Assembly (NCBI GenBank): GCA_025201705.1
Contig: MU616879.1
Location: 1 to 34,690 of the forward strand
Source: Dissophora ornata
Taxonomy: Eukaryota; Mortierellomycota; Mortierellomycetes; Mortierellales; Mortierellaceae
Direction of reading: 5' to 3'
Length of the DNA stretch: 34,690 bases
A model generated the notes under the pieces. It was not told the DNA's origin and searched no databases. It was given only the letters and a program-made list of their open reading frames with translations. Shown one piece after another: positions 1 to 10,343 of the stretch (the stretch's first letter is position 1; the number at the start of each line of letters is the position of its first letter). The position numbers were made by a program, and so were the translations under genes.

Positions 1-1272
1 GATTCCCAAAACTCTCTCTTGGCCACCGATCCCGATTGTCACCGGAATTTTTTTTGTTTGATTGTGCCCGCTTTAAGTCGAACACTTTGAACAAAAATAA
101 TAATACAGGTAAGAAAGGATAAGATAAGAAAAAAGATATGAGACTGCAAATATGCATCAGGAGGAAAAGAACAAAGGGTGCGCATGAAGACGTAGTTATC
201 AGCACACGTACACAGACAAAATCACACACGCACACACACATGACGCAGCAAAAAGTGTTCCCCCCCCCCTCGTGGGAGAGACAGAGAGAGGATTTTTTTT
301 TTTTTTTTTTTTGCCCTGGATTTTGATTTTTCTTTTTGGGATGTATTTCACGGCCCGAAAGGGAATGGAGAAGAGCAATAAGGGACACACTCCGAGACAC
401 AGCTGCAAACATTGCGGACAATGTCAACCACCGAGGAGTTAATCTTGCTCGAAAATGGGAAACACGCAAAAAGATGCCAATTCGAGGAATTCTCGGCGTT
501 GTTGCCTGTCCGGGAGGGTTCATGAGACAAAGAGGGGAGGGGGTTGCGTGCACGCGGGGAAGAACCTTGTGCCAGGTCATATGACTGGATGGGAAAATCA
601 GCGGCGCTATCTCTAGGTTGGGGAGATGATTATTTCCTTTATTGAACGGGGGCAGTGATAGGGACATGAATGGTGCCAGGTGGGTTGCACACCGGGGTGG
701 TTTCAAACCGACTGGGGCGCAGGCGTTTGCAGGAATTGCTTAAAATGAAAAAGCTGGAGCATTATGAGTTTCATTAGTCAGAGAGAGATGGAAGCTTGGC
801 TGGATTACTCATGAAGTTATGAATCCGAGAGTGAGTGTGTGAGTATGTGTGTATGTGTTGCGTGGCTGTCCGTGGTTTTGTTTGTGTTGTTGTGGTATGG
901 ATTAGAAATGGTTCGATCTCACCCCCCTCACCCCGCTTAATCAGACACATCGGACACATCCCGCATTGTCGCACTGCAGCACGATATGCAAGCCGTGCTT
1001 GGCTGTTTCCCAAAAGCACATTCTCGTTTTTCTCTTGGCCCTTTTGGCTGGTGCGGACTATGGAGTGCAACTCGATGCGTGACAGGCGGGGTTTCATCTG
1101 TCGCTCTTTTGCTCGCCCGCCTTCCGGATTTAGTCACAGAATCAAAATCGAATCAGTTGAATCTGCGAAATACATCCGTTCCCCCCACTCGTCATCGCCC
1201 ATCTCAGCTCAGCTTGCATTTCTACATATCCGACCCTTCCTTTGGTCGTTTCTAAGGATTATCCATCTCTTT

Positions 1273-1280
1273 TATAAATA
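1273..1280 (+). promoter_or_regulatory. TATA box of the cyclin gene
   Basis: TATAAATA lies 322 bases upstream of the start codon at 1602 and is followed by a long pyrimidine-rich tract, a layout typical of fungal promoters with CT-rich initiation regions. No other perfect TATA element lies between it and the ATG. Confidence 0.5.
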
Positions 1281-1320
1281 CTCCCGCTCCACCCGATCCC
1301 CTGTTCATGCTGTGACCTAC

Positions 1321-1440
1321 TGTCTCTCTCTCTCTCTCTCTCTCTGTCTCTTTCTCTCTCTCTCTCTCTCCCTCTCGCTTACTCTCTCTCTCTCTCGCTC
1401 TCGCTCTTGCTCTCGCTCTCACTCTTTTGCTCTCTCGATC
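1321..1440. repeat. CT-rich microsatellite in promoter or leader
   Basis: Nearly uninterrupted CT dinucleotides with occasional G, between the TATA box and the cyclin start. A second block lies at 1507-1560. On the opposite strand this gives spurious Arg/Glu-rich ORFs. Confidence 0.8.
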
Positions 1441-1601
1441 GCATTTGTACATATATTCCTCACATACCCATACCCATCTCACATACCCACCCACACACAC
1501 TTACTGACTCTCTCTCTCTCTCTCCCTCTTTCCTTCACTAGTCTCCCCCTCTTTCTTCCTCTCTTATACTACACACCCCTTCCCCCACACACAACACAAC
1601 C

Positions 1602-3585
1602 ATGCTGTGCCTTCCTATCCTAAACCAGCCAGCATTCTGCGCCTCAGGAAGCCCTGCTATCCCCCCCGCTGACAAGTCTGCCTCTTTCAGCTCCAACAAC
1701 AACAACACCAACTCCTCCTTGTACAGTATCCCCCTCCCACCACAGCCCCACATGCCTCCCACCCTCGACTCCTTTTCAACACCCTCCTCCTCAACCCCTT
1801 GCTCCCTCCCCGCAGTCCGCTCTTGGCAACAGCAACCAGTCAGCACCTCCTCTACCACCACCACCACCACCAACACCAACACCACTCCAAAGCAGCCCTT
1901 GATCTTGGATTCCTTGACAGCCAACAAGGTTGGCATGGTCGAGAACCTCGTCGGTAAGACCTTTCTCCAGCAATAATATCTTGGGACTTTTTTCTCTAGT
2001 TCATCTTTGGCTGACATCCATGTCCTATTCTTGCTTATCCGTCATTACGTGTTGCGTAGACACCGCAGCCTTGATTATCGAATCGATCTGGCCCAGCCCC
2101 TCGGGTGCTCAGTACTCGACAAAGGCACCTGTCATCCCCCTCCACATCTTTGTCAAAGAAACCCTCAGACGGTCCCGCACCACCCTCACCACCCTCCAGC
2201 TCGCACTCTACTACATCTACAAGGTCCGCAACCAGGTCCTGGCCGCACAGGAAAAGATCCGCCAGGATCAGATCCACCACCTCCAGCAGCAACAGCGTGT
2301 CGCCCTCCAGCAGGGTCAGCCCCTTTCCCCCAATGGCTCGATCGATGCCCTCTCCGACGAAGAGTTCAAGCAGCGGGACTACTTTAATGCCATCTCTATT
2401 CATGCCCACACACAGACCAACAAGCATACCCTTCCCCTGACTCCTCCCGGAACCAACAATACCCCTGCCGCGCTCTCGCCCCTCTCCCTCTCCACCTCCA
2501 CCTCCACCTCACCTATCCTCGCAAAGTCCGAGCCTGTCGGATGCGGCCGTCGCATGTTCCTCGCTGCATTGATCCTCGCCTCCAAGTTCCAGCAGGACCG
2601 CACCTACTCCAACAAGGCATGGTCAAAGATCTCGGGCCTGCCCGTCGCCGAGATCAACCTCAACGAGATCACCTTCTTGACCCTGATCGACTACCGCCTC
2701 TTTGTCTCCCAGGCCGTCTTCCAAAAGTGGGTCACCATCCTGACCGAGAAGGGCAGAGTCAGAGACAGATCGACTCTGAACCGCAGCTGCAGCATGATCA
2801 GCGCCGACTCTCAGTCAAAGAGACGCAGCTCGATCCAGTACTGCAACAACACCCTCCCCTCGCGCATGACATGTGTCACCGCCTCGTCTTTGGAACACCA
2901 GCAGGAGCAGCAGCAGCAGCAGCAACAGCAACAGCAGCAGCACCTCCCTTCGTTCTCCCTGTTCCTTGAGCAGCAGAAATTGGTTCAGTCACCTGTACCC
3001 ATGGACTATGGGCTGTCGGCCCAGTTTGACTTTACTCCTGCAGGCGCTCCTGCCATGCCCAAGTTGAGCATGGAGAATATCAAGTCCAACAGTGGTCTTC
3101 TTCAGCCCGAGACCCTCCCGAGACAGCAGCAGGGTATGGGATCCTATCTGACGCACCGTTGGGTCCAGGCCCAGCGACGCGAGTTTGTTCGATCTCGCAT
3201 GCAGGCCATGGGCTACACGTTTGTGGATTCGCCTCACTCGTTCCCCCTTGCAGCACCTCAGGTGCAGCAGTTCCCTCTGTCGAGCCTTGAGCAGCAGAGC
3301 CAGAACGCTATGATTCTGAACAACTTTCAGAACAACATCATCACGTATTCTCAGTCGAGGACCTACAGCCATGACATCCTGCAGCAGCGTTTGGATACCA
3401 AGCCTGTGCAGATGGATGATAAGAAGCACGAATTCTTGCCATCGCCTGCATCGTCTGTATCCCCTCAGGCCCTTGCTGGGTCGAAGCGTCGTGTGAGCGA
3501 GACTGAGACATCGGATGAGGTTTCCGCTGATATGCGAAGCAGAACTCGTAGACGCTTGAGCGTTTCCTTCCTGGTCGACTGCTAG
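1602..3585 (+). CDS. Pcl/Clg1-like cyclin (Pho85-type cyclin family)
   Basis: Two exons, 1602-1953 and 2060-3585, joined by a 106-nt GT-AG intron, give 625 residues. The join restores the helix ENLVDTAALIIESIWP. The cyclin box occupies roughly residues 113-341: its first helices are followed by a Gln/Ser/Thr/Pro-rich insertion of about 110 residues (165-275), then the diagnostic CGRRMFLAALILASKF, NKAWSKISGLPVAEIN and FLTLIDYRLFVS segments typical of Pho80/Pcl-type cyclins. Such cyclins bind a Pho85/CDK5-like kinase and steer it to substrates in nutrient and cell-cycle control. The tail is low complexity with a polyglutamine run (about 400-411, CAG/CAA codons at 2905-2940) and ends in basic Arg/Ser-rich sequence. 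ATG 1602 has a good fungal context (aaccATG). An upstream-shifted acceptor at 1999 is also in phase. The family assignment is firm; the exact Pcl subgroup is not. Confidence 0.85.
2905..2940 (+). repeat. CAG/CAA polyglutamine tract in cyclin gene
   Basis: A run of CAG and CAA codons in frame encodes about a dozen glutamines in the C-terminal tail of the cyclin. The mixed codons limit slippage, but length variation between strains is likely. Confidence 0.8.
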
Positions 3586-5060
3586 TTTTAGACTCTTTCT
3601 TTTTTTTTTCCCCTTTTACGTTGAGCATTGAAAGACGCTTGCTTGTCTTCAGCTTTTACTTGTTATATTTCACCTTGCCCTTTTTTTTTTTTTCTTCCGC
3701 TCTGTCTTCTATCTTGTACTGTGCTTCATTTTTGCGCGTTTTCTTTTTTTGTTTCTTTTATTTGCCAGATCTTGTATCATCCTATCGTTTTATTGTAGAT
3801 TATCCTACTCGCCGCCTTTTCCGCGCCACCTAATGTTTCCCGTAAACCCAAAAAAATTGTATTATTATGGTTGATCTCTCTCTCTCTTTCTCTCTCTCCC
3901 CTATACACTCTTTTGTCTACGCCAGTGTTGGCCTCGATTATCATCATCATTATTGTTTGTTATTAAAAATCCAGACAGCTCAAGAACACTTACAGAAATC
4001 TGCAAAAAGTGAAAAAATACATAAAGATGAAGTGAAGCTCAAAAAAGTACGGTGTTCTGTATATGTACATACTTTGATATGGAGAAAATGCATATGATAA
4101 AAAATAACAAAAGAGCCAAAGAAAAAAAAAGGCCCGGTTGTTTGTCATGCCGAATACCCCCTTTTTTTTATGTTTTACTCTGTAAAAAAAAAAAACCTAG
4201 GCGCGCTCGCGCGCGTACTGTCGGGTGTGAAAGAAGCGATTCCTTGTTGGCAGCGATTTAAAATAAACGTTATCGTAAAGTTGTTTCGATGGACGAGATT
4301 TTTTTTATCCTTCATTATTAGTAAGAACGTACGCTTTTTTTTGATACGATTTGCGGATAAACGGGACATCCGAGGGAGGAGGAGAAAAAGGAAAAGGGGG
4401 GTGACGGCGGGCCGATAAAAAAAAAATGGAGTACTCAGAACACACAATACACACGTATACTGCATACATCCCGGTGTTCTCTTTTTTTTTTTTTTTGCAT
4501 AAATGGGGAGGGAGATCAATAAGGTATTGGGTGATCCCTAGAGGGTGTGCTGGAATGTAATCGACTCGGGCGATAGTTGAGGGGGTGACATCTGCAGACA
4601 CTCTAGCGATCTAATGTTCTCGCGTCACGGTCCACAATCAACATCGGTGTGGGCAGCGACTGGCATTGAGCACAGGCTTTGGGTGATCGGGGGCGAGCCT
4701 AAAAAAACGAGAAAAAGAGGGAGCAGGGCACGTGAATGCCGCTGCACACGGAGCAGACATGATTCGCCCCCCCCGCACTCAACTCACCATCAGTGTCTGT
4801 CCAGAGTGCACCTGGCACTACTGGCAGCGCACTCTGCGCATACGCCTAGGCAGTGCAGCAATAGCGTGTGGATGGCAAACCCTTCTTCTCCACACATCGT
4901 CGACCCTTTGTTTCCTGACCACATCCATCTCAAATCTATCCTCCAGAGAAACAACCACATTCCCAACCCCCCACCATCGAACTACACTACATACATACAT
5001 CCCGCCCATTCATTCCTCTCCGCCCTACCTCCGAAACTACGCAAACATCCTACCTGTAGC
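3586..5060. other. Intergenic region between cyclin and Lon genes
   Basis: Contains the 3' flank of the cyclin gene with several poly-T runs (3600-3611, 3680-3694), a CT microsatellite at about 3874-3899, a CG-rich alternating purine-pyrimidine tract at 4199-4218, A runs at 4182-4194 and T runs at 4481-4496. The 300 bases before 5061 are C-rich and form the Lon promoter and leader. I see no gene. Frames reading into Lon from 4614 lack conservation-like composition before 5061. Confidence 0.6.
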
Positions 5061-8000
5061 ATGATTCGGTCTGGTCCCTCCATTCCCATCCCGCGCACGG
5101 TGCCCCTGCTGCCATTGGACGACAAGGTCCTCTTGCCTGGAGTCGTCACCCGTCTGCAAATCTCTCGTCGGGACTCCATCCCTTTGTTCGAAAAGATCTT
5201 GCGGACCTTTGATAGCAAGGAACTGAGCAAGTGTATCATTGGTGTCTTCCCTGTTCGCCTACCCACCCCTACCCCTTCCCCTGCCTCTACCAGAGCCTTG
5301 AAGGATGAGAGCTCGGAGCCGGACGGAAGGAACAACAATGGCACTGTAAAATCAAAAAAGAACGACTATGGCGAGGGTGAGGAAGCCATTGTGGTCGGTA
5401 GCAGTGCTGGACAGGTCGTGCCGATGCGTCCGGGTAATGGTGGCCAGAACGTCCACCCGGCAATAAATCCTGCTCATATCCATACGATGGGATGTGCGGC
5501 TCGGTTGGTTCGACTAGAGCGAGCCGTGGGTGGATTCACGGTGGTGCTAGAAGGTAAACCACTTTTGTCAAGGTTTTTTTTTTCTTTGCTTAAAGTTCTC
5601 TTTAAATCCCTGGACGGTGTTGTTTGATTTAGTGGTTGTTTTGCATGAATATAATGGTTCACATATGACAGGGGGTGTGAGGATTGGGTTTTGTTAGTCA
5701 CAGGGGACCTGTAGCCGTCAGCGCACAATTGAAGGCTACCCCCCCCATGGGCTCAACTGGAAGCGCATTTCATCCATGCTAATCATATGGAATCCGTTAC
5801 ATTTGATCCCTCCTAGGCGTCGTGCGCCTTCGCCTGAACAAGATTACTAGCCAATCACCCTTCTTTGAGTCAGATGTCACACCCATGCCCGACAAGGCTG
5901 TTGACAAGACTGATCAGGAGCTGCAGGACCAGATTGTGGCCCTCAGATCGACCTCCAAGGAATTTGTTTCTTTGTTGCAAACTCTGAAGCTGCCAGCCCC
6001 AGTCTTGACACAGTTACAGAAATTCCTTGAGAATGTGGGTATGATTCCTGGTCAGGTGGTGGATCTTTTGATGAGCACAATCGAGAGCACCTATGATGAA
6101 AAGATCATGATCCTTGATGCTGTCGATCTCAAGGAACGTGTCCCTAAAGCCATTGAGCTCTTGACCCGTCAAATCCATGTAAGTTGCCTTTATTTATTTT
6201 TTTTTTTATGGAGAGACGAATTGAGGGGGGTTTTTTTATATCAATGGAATGACTATTAAACAACTCCTTGCTGACTTTTGAACCCGACAACATCAGGTCC
6301 TGAAAATCTCCCAAAAGGTGCATGACAATGTCGAAGGAAAACTCAACAAGAAGCAACGCGAGTTTTATCTCCGTCAGCAGATGGCTGCGATAAAGGAGGA
6401 GCTTGGAGAAAAGGAAACTGGCGAGGAGGATGAGATGACAATTATCGGGAACCGCCTCAATGCGGCCAATTTGCCTGCAGATGTTCAAAAGGCTGCTGAT
6501 AGGGAACTAAAGCGTTTGAAAAAGATGCAGCCAGCGTCGTCGGAATATTCTGTTATTCGAAATTATCTAGACTGGCTTGGAGATTTGCCATGGACAAAGT
6601 CGAGTGAAGATATCCTGGATGTAGAGAGGGCAAGGAAACAACTTAATGATGACCATCATGGTTTGGAGAAAGTCAAGCGCAGAATTCTGGAGTATCTGGC
6701 GGTGACAAAGTTGCAGCAGATGAAGGGTGATGTCAAGGGTCCTATCCTTTGCCTTGTTGGCCCACCTGGAGTAAGTGTCTTGAAAAGGTTTGGATATACC
6801 TCTTATTTTTTTTTTTTCGAACGCGAGTATTCACAACGACTTTTTTTCTCTTTTGACACCTTAGGTCGGCAAAACCTCTCTAGGCAGATCGATTGCATCA
6901 GCTATGGGCAGGAAATTCCACCGTATCTCACTGGGAGGTGTATGGGACGAATCTGAGATTCGTGGCCATCGTCGAACATATGTGGGAGCCTTGCCTGGCC
7001 TCATTATTCATGGACTGAAAAAGTGTGAAGTCAACAATCCAGTGTTCCTGCTTGGTAAGCTGAAATTTTTTTTACAACCTGTTTGCTATGTTTACTGCGC
7101 AGAGTTAATACGGATGATTTGTAACAGTCAGATTAAACTCTGATGATTTGTAACCTGACAAACGTTCCAAATTGCCTTGATATAAACAAAATAGACGAGA
7201 TTGACAAGGTGGGATCAAGAGGACATCACGGTGACCCCTCCGCGGCCTTCCTTGAGGTTCTCGACCCAGAGCAGAACAACACTTTTGTAAGAACGGCTTT
7301 TTAGTATCCGATCTCGTTCGAGAAACTAGACAAGCAAGGGCTATTGGTATGCTAACGGTATATTTTAAAATCCCCCCCTTTTTTTTTAGACGGACCACTA
7401 CCTCAATGTGCCATTCGATCTGTCCAAGATTTTGTTTATTGCTACTGCAAACTCTGTGGAAACCATTCCTGCACCTCTTTTGGACAGAATGGAGTTGATC
7501 ACAATTCCTGGATATACCTATGCAGAGAAACTGGCCATCGCAACCAATCACTTGCTCCCTAAGCAGATTCGACTTCATGGACTTGTTGAAGAGGATGTCA
7601 AGGTGACAGAACAAGCGCTGCTCAAGGTGGCAACGGGATATACACGTGAGAGTGGAGTCCGACAACTCGAGCGTGAGGTTGGAGCATTGGTTCGAGCAAA
7701 AGCTGTCGAGTACGCAGAGGCACAGGAACGGAAACTGTCGAATGTTGAAGTAACATCCACTACTGCAGAGTATCATCCCTTGGTGACAGCTACGGATGTG
7801 GAAGAAATTCTTGGACAGGAGAAATATGTTAACGAGGTTACAGAACGAAACCCGACACCTGGTGTAGTGACAGGCATGGCTTATAACGGTGTTGGAGGTG
7901 GTATCTTGTTCATCGAGGTGTCACAGATGCCTGGAAAGGGTCAACTTCAATTGACGGGTAGTCTTGGTGATGTGATCAAGGAGAGTGCGCAGATTGCGTT

Positions 8001-8574
8001 GAGTTGGGTGAAGAGCCATGGGTATGAGATTGGACTGACGAATAGTCGTGGTCAAAACATTATGGAGAAGGCTGATGTTCACATTCATATGCCCAGTGGT
8101 GGTACTCCAAAGGTAAGAAAGGAAAAAAAAAGTCGTATCTGTACTGCCAGAATGTGTGCTTTCTGCTGTTTGACGGAATATTAACCCTGGCCATCATCCC
8201 CTTTTTCTTTTCTCTTCAAGGATGGACCATCTGCTGGCATCGCAATGGTCTGCGCGCTGGTATCAATGTTCACCAGCCAGACCGTGCCTGCGACAACCGC
8301 CATGACAGGAGAGTTCACGCTGCGTGGGTTGGTGATGCCTGTAGGTGGGATCAAGGAAAAGGTGATTGCAGCTCATCGTGCAGGAGTACGCAAGATCATC
8401 ATGCCACTCCGTAACCAAAAGGATGTTACCTCGGACGTGCCGGTTAACGTGCGCGAGGATATTGAGTTTGTGTACGCGTCAACGATTTGGGAGGTATTGA
8501 GAGAGGCCTTTGAGGGACGTGTTGCGGCTCGAGCGGGAGTTGTGACGGGTGGGGCTTTGGATAGTAGGATGTAA
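5061..8574 (+). CDS. Lon protease homolog, peroxisomal type
   Basis: ATP-dependent serine protease that unfolds and degrades damaged matrix proteins. Seven exons (5061-5553, 5817-6178, 6297-6770, 6865-7054, 7195-7286, 7390-8112, 8221-8574) join in phase to 895 residues, close to peroxisomal LONP2 (about 850). The LON N-domain begins [18 protein letters not shown] with no mitochondrial presequence, which decides the start at 5061. A charged Asn/Lys-rich insertion lies near residues 75-130. Walker A GPPGVGKT is near 438-446, split by intron 3 after GPPG; Walker B FLLDEIDK near 503-511 is split by intron 4. The proteolytic Ser is 782 (KDGPSAG) and the paired Lys is 825 (GGIKEK). The C-terminal SRM fits a PTS1 peroxisome signal, and [18 protein letters not shown] resembles peroxisomal more than mitochondrial Lon. 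All catalytic residues are present. Confidence 0.93.
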
Positions 8575-8627
8575 TAGACATGCAAAAAAAAATAATAATA
8601 AGGAGCATGTTGTGTGTGTGAGGTTTC

Positions 8628-8633
8628 AATAAA
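8628..8633 (+). terminator. Polyadenylation signal of the Lon gene
   Basis: AATAAA lies 54 bases after the Lon stop codon, preceded by an A-rich stretch, and is a plausible cleavage and polyadenylation signal. Confidence 0.55.
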
Positions 8634-9130
8634 ATCAATTGTACAGTTTTAAGGGGAGTTTTATATCTTTTTATTGAACTCGCTCATCGGTCTCTACGCG
8701 TACACAGACTCAATCTCTTTTTTTTTTTTTTTTGCACGCGTTTTTACAACACGTCTAAAAGTCAGATCCTTTTTTTTTTTTGGTTGCGCAGTACGGCATG
8801 ATGACAAGCTACAACGCGAAACCAGATAAGAGACAAATGCTAGATCATGCAGGCCCAATAATTACTCTTTTTTTAAAATAATTTTGCTCAAAGCGATTTG
8901 AAGGCTTATCTGCTGACTCCAAACACACCTCCCCTCCCCCTGGATGAGGCCATCCGAGGCGAGACTTGTTCAAACGTGGTTCAAAGCAATTTTTTTTTTT
9001 TTTTTTTTTTCAATGTTTGCTCACGGCTTACGCAGCTGGAGTCATGGGTGAATTCATGAGGTTATGAAACAGTGCGGTTGGGCGGAAACAGACCTTGGCT
9101 GACTTGTGCAGCACCGCGGGACAGGAGTAG

Positions 9131-9134
9131 AGAA

Positions 9135-9168
<34 letters not shown>

Positions 9169-9172
9169 AGAG
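9131..9172. repeat. GA microsatellite
   Basis: Repeated GA dinucleotides with scattered extra A, followed directly by a G run (9175-9182). Confidence 0.8.
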
Positions 9173-10064
9173 GAGGGGGGGGGTGTCAGTAGTGATAGCC
9201 CGTTGCCTTATGACATGTCGCTTTTTGTCAGCTCGGTTCGAGAACAGGTTGTGAAGGAGGTAGATTGCTCTTCAACCCAATGTCCGCGGGTGCCTTTTAG
9301 AGCTGAGGTTTTCTAACGTCCAACGTCCATCTGATTGTTTTCGTTTGCATGTGCGACAGAGTGAAATTTGACGCGTTGGGAATATGTCTCTCCCACTGCT
9401 ATCCCGTTAGACCTTTATCCCCTCCCCCCCACCCCGTGACATGCATCGCGTTGCGCCACCCGCGGGCGTGGGTGAGTTGGGTTGTGGAGGGGGGGATGCA
9501 GATTAACTCTGTCCCGACAGCTGGGATCCTGATGGTGTGGAGAAGACCTTTGACTTTGTTCATGTTTGATGCAAGAGGAACGCATGACCCAGGGCCGGTG
9601 TGTGATGGAATAATGTATTCACAGTTCTTTTTCTTTTTTTCTTACAGTCTGTTTTGTTTTCCCGAAACGGAGTGGTGGGAGGGCTGATCAAGGAGAGAAG
9701 AGCCTTTCCGAGTTTAAGGTTTCCTGTTTCTTCGTTCTTGTCTTCCCACTCGACGATGGTGGGGAACGAGAAGGGTTATGTAAACATCTCCAAAGACGCA
9801 GAGTGAGGGGAGTGGCGACCAGGAGTCGAGTCGATTGAGCGTGTGTAGACTAGCGGATGTACGATGATGGATGGTGCCGTGGGGGCCCCGTGGCGTGCAG
9901 TGGCGATGCGACGTTGGGGTCTCGCCTTCGTCCCCTGATGGCGATGCGAGAACGAGAGCGAGCGAGCGAGCAGCTGCACAATGGGGTATTGTTATTCTTG
10001 GACATATGTATCACCACGGTGCATGTGCACCTTTCCCTCCCTTTTTCTGCTTCCGTCCCTCTCC

Positions 10065-10206
10065 TCTGTCTCTCTCTCTCCATCCCTCTCTCCATCCCTT
10101 TCTCTCATTCCTTTGCTTCTCATCTTGTCTTTGCCTTGACACACACACACACACATTCTCTCTCTCTTTCTCTCTCTTACTCACTCACTCTCTCTTACTC
10201 TCTCCC
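10065..10206. repeat. CT/CA microsatellite block before the coiled-coil gene
   Basis: CT-rich sequence with an internal CA run at about 10139-10154, directly upstream of the gene starting at 10344. It mirrors the CT block before the cyclin gene and probably belongs to the promoter or transcript leader. Confidence 0.75.
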
Positions 10207-10343
10207 CCCCACGCTGCACGCTGATCTCCTCAAGACCACGTTCCTGTGCCACTCTTTTTATATTTTTTTAGTTTTTTTTTTGGTTTTGCCATCCCTTCAT
10301 CGCTCATCCGCTTCCATAAACACAAACAGACTTAATACCCACC

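Larger units (their letters stand above)
1..1601. other. Intergenic region and promoter of the cyclin gene
   Basis: I see no convincing gene here. The stretch holds a CA-rich microsatellite (about 222-240), a C run at 261-269, a poly-T run at 293-312, and a long CT-rich tract (about 1321-1440 and 1507-1560) just before the cyclin start. Open frames over the CT tract are low-complexity artefacts. A dyad element near 808-824 recurs upstream of the coiled-coil gene (see findings). The stretch before about 700 could contain the 5' flank of a gene lying outside the window, but nothing supports a specific call. Confidence 0.6.
8640..10343. other. Intergenic region and promoter of the coiled-coil gene
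   Basis: No gene is supported. It contains three long T runs (8719-8734, 8769-8780, 8991-9010), a GA microsatellite at 9131-9172, a C-rich stretch near 9420-9433, and a CT/CA-rich block at about 10065-10206 leading into the start of the coiled-coil gene at 10344. A T/A-rich patch with TTTTTATATT at about 10255-10266 may serve as its TATA element. The dyad element seen near 808 recurs at 9052-9068. Confidence 0.6.

Noticed and set aside
835..1623. 262-codon plus-strand open frame ending in the cyclin start
   Set aside because: Most of it translates the CT microsatellite into Leu/Ser/Arg repeats. It overlaps the TATA box and leader and has no domain.
4614..5060. Upstream extension of the Lon reading frame
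   Set aside because: The frame stays open but is Pro/His/Arg-rich and unlike any Lon. The Lon N-domain begins naturally after ATG 5061, and no targeting sequence is seen upstream.
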